Assembly (NCBI GenBank): GCA_046541515.1
Contig: JBKHDD010000093.1
Location: 1 to 18,367 of the forward strand
Origin: CAYFVR01 sp046541515
GTDB lineage: Bacteria > Desulfobacterota > Desulfobacteria > Desulfobacterales > Desulfococcaceae
Direction: 5' to 3'
DNA: 18,367 nucleotides
Shown here: positions 13,688 to 18,367 of the stretch, piece by piece
How the letters are laid out: each line of letters opens with the position of its first letter
Numbering within the stretch: position 1 is the stretch's first letter
The notes under the pieces: generated by a model
What the model saw: the letters and a program-made list of their open reading frames with translations, nothing else
What the model was told of the DNA's origin: nothing
Databases searched by the model: none
Translations under genes and position numbers: made by a program

Positions 13688-13865
13688 GATGAAATGTAAA
13701 CATCCCAGAGAACATCAAAAGATTTGGAAAAACTGGGGACAAAAGGCAATACCGTTCACTTTGGAATTTCAACTGGTAAATCGTGCCAGATTGACCAAGG
13801 GCGAATGCGATTCGCCCCTACCACGTGCCCGGCTAAATGAACGATATTAGGACAAAAGGGGAACC
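13688..13865. other. Intergenic region between RelE module and SNF2 gene
   Basis: 178 bases, AT-richer than its surroundings next to the RelE start, where the module promoter should lie. It contains the palindromic repeat copy at 13799-13822. No gene is supported. Confidence 0.5.
13799..13822 (-). repeat. Palindromic dispersed repeat, copy 1
   Basis: GGGCGAAT-GCG-ATTCGCCC (13799-13817) followed by CTACC. The 24-base reverse complement matches the copy at 16887-16910 at 22 of 24 positions, so the two copies are inverted around the SNF2 gene. Confidence 0.85.
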
Positions 13866-16643
13866 TCAAAACCCCGGCAACTTAAATTTCATCGTAACCT
13901 CCCCCGTCTCGCGGTCGATATGGATCATGCGGTCGTCGCCGCCGGTGGATTGGATTTTCTGGCCGGTGGCCATTTCCAGGAGGCCGCCGATGAAGGACAT
14001 GCCGGAGTTGAGGACTTCTTCCACCTTTTCCGGCGGCTGTTCCGCCAGGATGGCCGCGCCGGAACGGCCGTGGCCCCCTCCGGTGGCGGACCGTGCCGCG
14101 ATTCGCTCGGATTCCGTTTCTCCCGCCTCGGATTCGGGGGCGGCGTGGAAATCGTCGGCGGCTTCCTCGTCGGCGAAGAGGGATTGCTGCTCCCGCTCTT
14201 TCAGCGCTTCGGGGTTGAGGAAATGGGGCGCGTCTTCCGGGATTTCTTCGGCCGGGGCTTCTCCGGCGGGGCGCTCGTCCTCGGCGGGCAGGTCGCCCAT
14301 CATCTCCCGGAGCTGGTTGAGCATTTGGTTGCGGCGCTCCCGGGAGAATTCCACCATGTCCGGCCCGCCGTCGAAGACGCCTTCGAACAGCTCGGTTTTG
14401 AGCTGAATGCCGGCCAGGATTTTCTCCTCGATGCTCAACTTGCTGACCAGATTGACCACGTTGACGCAGCGGCTGGTCTGGCCGATCCGGTTCACCCGGC
14501 CGATTCGCTGGTTCATGCGGGCGGGGTTCCAGGGAAGCTCGAAATTGATCACGCAGTCGGCCGCCTGGAGGTTCAAACCGGTGCCGCCGGCGTCGGTGGA
14601 GAGAAAGACCTTGCAGTCGGGATTCTCCGAAAATTCGTCGATGAGCGCCTGCCGCTTTTTCACCGGCACCTTTCCGGTCAGCTCCACGAAGGGAATGCCG
14701 GTGTCGGAGAGGTATTTTCCGATGAGGAAGGTCATGGTGGTCCACTCGCTGAAGATCACCGCCTTGCGGCCGCCCTGCACCACCAGCTCGTCCAGGATTC
14801 CTTCCAATTCCTTAAGCTTGGGCGAGATGTGGGTTTTGCGGTCCACCAGATAGGTGGAATCGCAGACCATCCGCATTTTCAACATCAGCTCCTGGATCCG
14901 CCGCAGGTCCATGGGCGTCAGGTATTTTTTGTTGAGCAGCGGCATGAGCATGGAAGCGTATCCGGCGTGGATTTTCCGCTGGGTGTCGGTCAGCTCCAGG
15001 TAGTAGGTGTTGACCATCTGGTCCGGCAGCTCGGAAAGCACCTCCTCCTTGCGCCGCCGGATGACCAGCGGTTTCAGCTTCTGGTGGAGCTTGTCCAGGT
15101 TGCGGTAGCCCACGATTTTGCCCTTTTTGGCCCGGCTCAACATGAAATGGTCCGCCGCGAAGCGCCACAGCGGCGACAGCAGATAGGGATCGAGAAACTG
15201 GACGATGGAGTAGACGTCTTCCAGCTTGTTTTCCAGCGGGGTACCGGTGAGGACCAGGGCGTGGCGGCGGGGTACCTGCTTGACGGCGTCGGCGGTTTTG
15301 GTGTTGAAATTTTTGATCCGCTGGGCCTCGTCCAGAATCACCAGGTCCGGCTTGAACTCGGCCAGCACGGTCACGTCCCGGAGCACGGCTTCGTAGTTGG
15401 TGATTTTGAACAGGGCCGGATCGTTCCGGTAGGTGTCTTGGCGTTGCTGGGCGGCGCCGGCCACCACCACGCCGGTTTCGTCGGTGAACCGCTCGATCTC
15501 CCGCTTCCATTGCTCCTTGAGGGAAGCGACGGTGACCACCAGCACCCGGTCGAAGCCGAAGATTTGCTTTTTCAGCACCGCCAGAACGATGGCCTGGAGG
15601 GTTTTGCCCAGGCCCATCTCGTCGCCGATGAGGGCGGCCTTGCGGAAGAGGCCGAACTTCACGCCCTCGGCTTGGTAGGGATATAGCTCGGTGCGCAGGC
15701 TCTCCAGCGGCGGGACGCCGGATTGGGACAGCTCCTCCAGTTGCCGGTCGATGAGCGCGTCGTCCAGCCGGCGGAGCACCGTCTCCTGAACCCGGACCCG
15801 TTTGCTGTCCTTGACCCGGTTGAGGACGGGGAGGAAGGCGGCCATGTCCGGCCCGGCGAAGCGGCCGTCGGCGTCGAAGGCGTTCCGGAGGGTTTCGGCG
15901 ATCTCCGCGATTTCCGGCTCGGGCCGCTCGGAGAAGAGCGCGGGCGTTTCGTGGACGCCGTCCCAGTGGATGTCCACGAAGGGAAACCGCTCCTCGGCGA
16001 CCTGTTCGTCGAAGTCGGACCGTTTTTGCAGCCGGTTGGAGACGAAGAGGATGTGCTTGCAGGTTCCAAGCTGGTTGGTGTCGTAGTCCGGGCAGGAGCA
16101 ATGGCCCCGGCCGGCCTTGGGATCGTGGAGGACCACTTCGTACTGCTTGCCCTGCGGGGTTTCCACGAGGTGCTCGCCCTTGAACATGTCGCCGGGGTGG
16201 AGGATCAGCTCCTCGGTGCGGGCCCGCTTTTTCCGGTCCTCCAGCGCCTGGGCGCGGATTTCGTCGGCGGTGAGATAATCCTCGGCGGGCGGCGGCTCGG
16301 GGGCTTCTTCGGGCTTCGGCTCTTTGCGGCCGGGGACGGCGGGCGTCCAGCCCCGGAGCCGGTCGCGCACGTCCAGCATGACGGCCACGGCGTGTTTGCA
16401 GCCCTTGCCGGGGTAGGGGCAGTCGCAGGAATAGTCGATAGCGTGGTCTTTGAGGAATTGGACGCGGGTCACGTAATCGCCGTAGCTGCCGTCCACGTCG
16501 TAGACGAAGGTCCCCTTTTCCGGATCGCACTCCGCGCAGGCGAAGGCCCCGTACTCGTAAAGCCGTTGGCCCTTTTTGAACATGGCTTCGCTGATGGCGA
16601 CCTTTTCGCGAATAAATTCTTGGCTGATGGATTGGGGACCCAT
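13866..16643 (-). CDS. SNF2-family helicase with two SWIM zinc fingers
   Basis: A 925-aa Swi2/Snf2 ATPase, a DNA translocase that remodels protein-DNA complexes. Two SWIM zinc fingers lie in the N-terminus: YSCDCPYPGKGCKHAVAVM (71-89) and CSCPDYDTNQLGTCKHILF (182-200). Motor motifs: LIGDEMGLGKT (338-348, Walker A), DLVILDEAQRIKN (433-445, DEAQ in place of DEAH), LTGTPLENKLEDVYS (465-479), FSEWTTMT (631-638), STDAGGTGLNLQAAD (682-696) and NQRIGRVNRIGQ (711-722). The last 130 residues are acidic and low in complexity. The open frame extends to 16919, but the ATG at 16643 has AGGAAGGA just upstream and starts the recognisable protein. It is monocistronic, flanked by a RelE module and an AbiEii-like gene; a defence role is possible but not shown. 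Confidence 0.95.
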   Translation of the reverse strand: MGPQSISQEFIREKVAISEAMFKKGQRLYEYGAFACAECDPEKGTFVYDVDGSYGDYVTRVQFLKDHAIDYSCDCPYPGKGCKHAVAVMLDVRDRLRGWTPAVPGRKEPKPEEAPEPPPAEDYLTADEIRAQALEDRKKRARTEELILHPGDMFKGEHLVETPQGKQYEVVLHDPKAGRGHCSCPDYDTNQLGTCKHILFVSNRLQKRSDFDEQVAEERFPFVDIHWDGVHETPALFSERPEPEIAEIAETLRNAFDADGRFAGPDMAAFLPVLNRVKDSKRVRVQETVLRRLDDALIDRQLEELSQSGVPPLESLRTELYPYQAEGVKFGLFRKAALIGDEMGLGKTLQAIVLAVLKKQIFGFDRVLVVTVASLKEQWKREIERFTDETGVVVAGAAQQRQDTYRNDPALFKITNYEAVLRDVTVLAEFKPDLVILDEAQRIKNFNTKTADAVKQVPRRHALVLTGTPLENKLEDVYSIVQFLDPYLLSPLWRFAADHFMLSRAKKGKIVGYRNLDKLHQKLKPLVIRRRKEEVLSELPDQMVNTYYLELTDTQRKIHAGYASMLMPLLNKKYLTPMDLRRIQELMLKMRMVCDSTYLVDRKTHISPKLKELEGILDELVVQGGRKAVIFSEWTTMTFLIGKYLSDTGIPFVELTGKVPVKKRQALIDEFSENPDCKVFLSTDAGGTGLNLQAADCVINFELPWNPARMNQRIGRVNRIGQTSRCVNVVNLVSKLSIEEKILAGIQLKTELFEGVFDGGPDMVEFSRERRNQMLNQLREMMGDLPAEDERPAGEAPAEEIPEDAPHFLNPEALKEREQQSLFADEEAADDFHAAPESEAGETESERIAARSATGGGHGRSGAAILAEQPPEKVEEVLNSGMSFIGGLLEMATGQKIQSTGGDDRMIHIDRETGEVTMKFKLPGF

Positions 16644-16886
16644 GGCGATCCTTCCTGGGGATTGGGGTGGAAGATGGCGCGGCCGGGGGAAGCGGCGGAA
16701 CATTGCGGCCGAAAACGGAGTGGCGATTTTGCCATGGATGGGGGGAATTTTCCAGGGGGAAAACGGGGAGAGGTTGGGGCAGGTTTCGGGGCGTGCAGGG
16801 AGGGGTGATTTTTCGGGGGAACGGGATGGGGATTTACAAATAATGCGGAGGCGGTTAATTCCAATGCTATTCAGCTGGGAATTCAG

Positions 16887-16910
16887 GGTAGGGGCAAATT
16901 GCATTCGCCC
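16887..16910 (+). repeat. Palindromic dispersed repeat, copy 2 (decayed)
   Basis: GGTAGGGGCAAATTGCATTC and CGCCC; 22 of 24 bases match copy 1 in the opposite orientation. The palindrome is slightly decayed (GGGCAAAT against ATTCGCCC). Confidence 0.8.
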
Positions 16911-16974
16911 TCGCGGCAAACCTGCGGGGAGGACCTTTTTTCAATCCAAAGTAATCGAAATTGCGGTTAATTTT

Positions 16975-16996
16975 GGGTTTGGGAGGCTGCAAACCC
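16975..16996. promoter_or_regulatory. Inverted repeat before the NTase gene
   Basis: GGGTTTG (16975-16981) and CAAACCC (16990-16996) form a perfect 7-bp inverted repeat with an 8-base spacer, ending 13 bases before the ATG at 17010. It has no T-tract, so an operator or a leader hairpin is more likely than a terminator. Confidence 0.35.
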
Positions 16997-17009
16997 AAAG
17001 CCCAGGCTG

Positions 17010-17627
17010 ATGGGAAATGCCATGATCGAGCAAAAACTCCACAACATGCTTTCGCTGATTGTCTGCGGATGTGATGAACGGGAAATCCCTTTCACCGCCA
17101 TCGGCGCAATGGCCTTGGGCACGTATGGTCTGCCCCGGTTCACGGCGGACATCGACCTGCTGACCGGGGAAGACCGGCGCGGCCCGTTGCTGGCGATGCT
17201 CCAGGAACTTGGGTTTGCTTGCTTCCAGGAAACCGGTAGCTTTGCCCAACTGGATTCGGAAATGGGCGTGTTGGGAAAGGTGGACGTGATGTTCGTCCAG
17301 ACGGAGGCGGGGCGGGAGCTGTTGGCCCGGCGAATCCGCGTTTCGGACGATTTGATCGGAAGCGTTCCGGTGATTCAGCCGACGGATTACATCGTTCTGA
17401 AACTCATGGCCGCGGCCAACGATCCGACACGCCGGGAACACGACGAGGGGGACGTCATCGCGCTGTTAAAGCACATCCGGGGAAAACGCCTTCCGAAGTG
17501 GTTTGAACCGCTCCGGCGGGATCGGCTGCTGGAATTCGGCCGGAAATTCGGGCGGGAAGATCGAATCCGTAAACTGCTGAAGGAAAACCTGGACGCTTCG
17601 CCGACGAAGGGAACGTTTTTCCTATGA
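17010..17627 (+). CDS. AbiEii/DUF1814-like nucleotidyltransferase
   Basis: A 205-aa protein of the MNT/AbiEii nucleotidyltransferase superfamily, whose toxin members transfer nucleotides onto tRNA or other targets. Seen: helix/strand IGAMALGTYGLPRFTADIDLL (31-51), the GS/GA-type substrate loop followed by the metal pair D47-x-D49; third carboxylate D92 in GKVDVMF; and PTDYIVLKLMAAANDPTRRE (124-143) with HDEGDVIALL after it, the K...R..D..D pattern of the DUF1814 group. The start is ATG 17010, or possibly ATG 17022 (MIEQKL). It overlaps the next gene by 4 nt. Members act as toxins, defence enzymes or uncharacterised transferases; the usual AbiEi antitoxin is not upstream here. A typical winged-helix AbiEi is also not seen downstream. 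Confidence 0.85.
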   Translation: MGNAMIEQKLHNMLSLIVCGCDEREIPFTAIGAMALGTYGLPRFTADIDLLTGEDRRGPLLAMLQELGFACFQETGSFAQLDSEMGVLGKVDVMFVQTEAGRELLARRIRVSDDLIGSVPVIQPTDYIVLKLMAAANDPTRREHDEGDVIALLKHIRGKRLPKWFEPLRRDRLLEFGRKFGREDRIRKLLKENLDASPTKGTFFL

Positions 17628-17821
17628 CCCCGGAAGAAAAGCTGGAAATTGAACAGGCCAATGCCCGGCGGCTGGTTTTTGAAATGATGGAGGCGGCCGT
17701 GGAGCTTGCGGTGAAAAAGGGGCCGCACCCGCTGGAGACCGGGTGCAACTGCATGGCCTGTATCGGGAAGCGGAAGGCGCTGGAGCGGGGGGAAATGCGG
17801 CCGTGGAAATATTTTTTGTGA
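17624..17821 (+). CDS. 65-aa cysteine-motif protein paired with the NTase
   Basis: A 65-aa protein coupled to the nucleotidyltransferase by an ATGA overlap. Residues 1-31 are a charged helix (MTPEEKLEIEQANARRLVFE followed by MMEAAVELAVKK). Then comes ETGCNCMACIGKRKALERG, with C41, C43 and C46 close together, and a WKYFL end. The CxCxxC cluster could hold a metal; this is inference. I do not recognise a family. As the tightly coupled small partner of an AbiEii-like enzyme it is a candidate antitoxin or cofactor protein. GAAGGGAACG upstream lies inside the NTase coding region. No membrane segment is present. Confidence 0.8.
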   Translation: MTPEEKLEIEQANARRLVFEMMEAAVELAVKKGPHPLETGCNCMACIGKRKALERGEMRPWKYFL

Positions 17822-17839
17822 GGGCGGCGTTTCGGGGCC

Positions 17840-17890
17840 GCTGGGGATGAATCCCCCAGCTCAATCCGGAAAAGCCCGCTGAAGCGGGCT
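17840..17890. repeat. Two adjacent hairpins after the NTase pair
   Basis: GCTGGGG with CCCCAGC (17840-17860) and AGCCCGCT with AGCGGGCT (17873-17890). Neither is followed by a T-tract. The second, AGCCCGCTGAAGCGGGCT followed by CCC, looks like a dispersed palindromic repeat type rather than a terminator. Confidence 0.6.
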
Positions 17891-17907
17891 CCCATGTTCC
17901 TTCGGTT

Positions 17908-17939
17908 GAAAGGGATTGATCGCCCTTTCGGGTGTTTTT
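17908..17939 (+). terminator. Intrinsic terminator after the NTase operon
   Basis: GAAAGGG (17908-17914) pairs with CCCTTTC (17923-17929). Alternatively CGCCC (17921-17925) pairs with GGGTG (17930-17934) around a TTTC loop. TTTTT follows at 17935-17939. It lies 87 bases after the 65-aa gene and before the HigA region. Confidence 0.55.
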
Positions 17940-18027
17940 CGGAACAAGCCAAGAGATTTATCGCCCCGGCGGCGAGATGGTATTTTTATGATTGCCAATC
18001 GCCTGATGACGATGGAAAGGAACGACC

Positions 18028-18180
18028 ATGCCGATCGAGCAGATTGAAAATCTGGACGACCCGGCGGCCGTGCGGTTGTTGCGGCGGGTTGCGAAGGAAA
18101 AGGCGGCGGCCGGGGTTGTGGAAACCGACACCATGGAAAGCGGCGACGTCTTCGGGGTGAATTTGGAAGATTGCCATTAG
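18028..18180 (+). CDS. 50-aa ORF ending in a HigB-like tail
   Basis: A short frame from ATG 18028 (GGAAAGGA upstream) to the TAG at 18180, eight bases before the HigA gene. The first 30 residues (MPIEQIENLDDPAAVRLLRR and on) are helical and not recognisable. The last residues, ESGDVFGVNLEDCH, resemble the C-terminal end of HigB toxins (ENGDAYDVDLEDYH type), the gene that normally precedes higA. The rest of HigB (about 75 residues, including the conserved W and R strands) is missing. It is either a truncated and re-fused toxin remnant or an unrelated small protein; the remnant reading is an inference from a short match. Confidence 0.5.
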   Translation: MPIEQIENLDDPAAVRLLRRVAKEKAAAGVVETDTMESGDVFGVNLEDCH

Positions 18181-18188
18181 GGGGAAAA

Positions 18189-18367
18189 ATGGCGATGCGC
18201 AATTCGCCCCACCCGGGCGAAATCATAGGGGAGTTCTGCGTAGAACCGCTAAGCCTGGCCGTCACCGAGGCGGCCAAGGCCCTTGGCGTCACCCGGAACA
18301 CCTTTTCGGCCCTGCTGAATGGAAGATCGGGGATAAGCCCCGAAATGGCCTTGCGGCTGTCCAAGGT
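18189..18367 (+). CDS. higA: HigA-family antitoxin, partial
   Basis: The N-terminal 59 residues of an XRE-family HigA antitoxin; the end is beyond the window. It starts MAMRNSPHPGEIIGEFCVEP, then LSLAVTEAAKALGVTRNTFS and ALLNGRSGISPEMALRLSK. This is nearly the textbook HigA pattern (HPGEI...EPLGLS.TE.A..LGV.R.TLS.LLNGR.GIS.EMALRLSK). The HTH covers about residues 24-52 and would bind its own operator. AGGGGG before the ATG at 18189 supports the start; MRNS at 18195 is an alternative. A full HigB toxin is not in front of it. Confidence 0.93.
   Translation, partial: MAMRNSPHPGEIIGEFCVEPLSLAVTEAAKALGVTRNTFSALLNGRSGISPEMALRLSK

Larger units (their letters stand above)
16644..17009. other. Divergent intergenic region between SNF2 and NTase genes
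   Basis: 366 bases holding outward promoters for both neighbours. The left half is G-rich on the plus strand. Inverted repeats occur at 16857-16883 (AATTCC with GGAATT), 16975-16996 (GGGTTTG with CAAACCC) and the dispersed repeat at 16887-16910. No gene is supported. Confidence 0.55.

Noticed and set aside
13920..15686. 588-residue plus-strand frame
   Set aside because: Antisense to the SNF2 gene with no family resemblance.
16857..16883. AATTCC/GGAATT inverted repeat as an operator
   Set aside because: Only 6 bp with a 15-base spacer in an AT-richer stretch; too weak to claim.
16644..16919. Upstream extension of the SNF2 protein
   Set aside because: The added residues run through the dispersed repeat and lack family similarity; AGGAAGGA precedes the ATG at 16643.

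Overview
The window is GC-rich DNA, most likely from a Gram-negative bacterium. The gene families (N-type ATPase, a receiver-plus-PPDK_N protein beside a GlmU-like nucleotidyltransferase, a SWIM/SNF2 helicase, several toxin-antitoxin genes) and the chained hairpin repeats suggest Desulfobacterota (former Deltaproteobacteria). That lineage is an inference from gene content; no rRNA or other marker is present. Almost everything from 1 to 16.6 kb is on the minus strand. The exceptions are one small gene at 4571-4960 and a decayed gene near 7.2-7.6 kb. From 17 kb on, genes are on the plus strand.

Region 1 (1-4231, minus): most of an N-ATPase operon in the order atpD-C-Q-R-B-E-F, leaving the window inside atpF; atpA and atpG would be expected beyond base 1. 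The genes are packed with 1-4 nt overlaps or short gaps. AtpQ and AtpR mark it as N-type rather than the housekeeping F-ATPase. The c subunit carries two membrane carboxylates, and AtpF looks like a b-delta fusion. A divergent small coiled-coil gene (4571-4960) faces away from the operon.

Region 2 (5.1-6.5 kb, minus): an unrecognised 121-aa protein, a PPC/DUF296 protein overlapping it by 4 nt, and a DUF4174-like putative lipoprotein. A perfect 38-bp direct repeat lies at the 3' end of the last gene. Region 3 (6.5-7.8 kb): a long stretch without an intact gene. It holds a wreck that looks like the two ends of a PiT-type phosphate transporter joined by a large internal deletion.

Region 4 (7.8-11.8 kb, minus): a GlmU-N-like nucleotidyltransferase followed by a 1002-aa protein with two receiver-like domains and a PPDK_N (PEP synthase ATP-binding) domain, but no catalytic His or PEP-binding domains. 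A terminator-like hairpin sits just upstream of the nucleotidyltransferase.

Region 5 (11.9-13.7 kb, minus): two toxin-antitoxin modules, a VapBC-like pair and a RelE/HTH pair. The VapBC pair lies between two same-orientation copies of a chained-hairpin repeat. Region 6 (13.87-16.64 kb, minus): a 925-aa SNF2 helicase with two SWIM zinc fingers. The gene is bracketed by an inverted pair of a 24-nt palindromic repeat. Region 7 (17.0 kb to the end, plus): an AbiEii-like nucleotidyltransferase overlapping a 65-aa cysteine-motif protein, a terminator, a short ORF whose tail looks like HigB, and the start of a HigA antitoxin.

The right third is an accessory, toxin-antitoxin-rich region with dispersed repeats. 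The left third is a coherent ion-pumping operon. The best candidates for something not well described are the two-gene NTase/65-aa unit, the receiver-PPDK_N protein and its partner, and the 121-aa/PPC pair.
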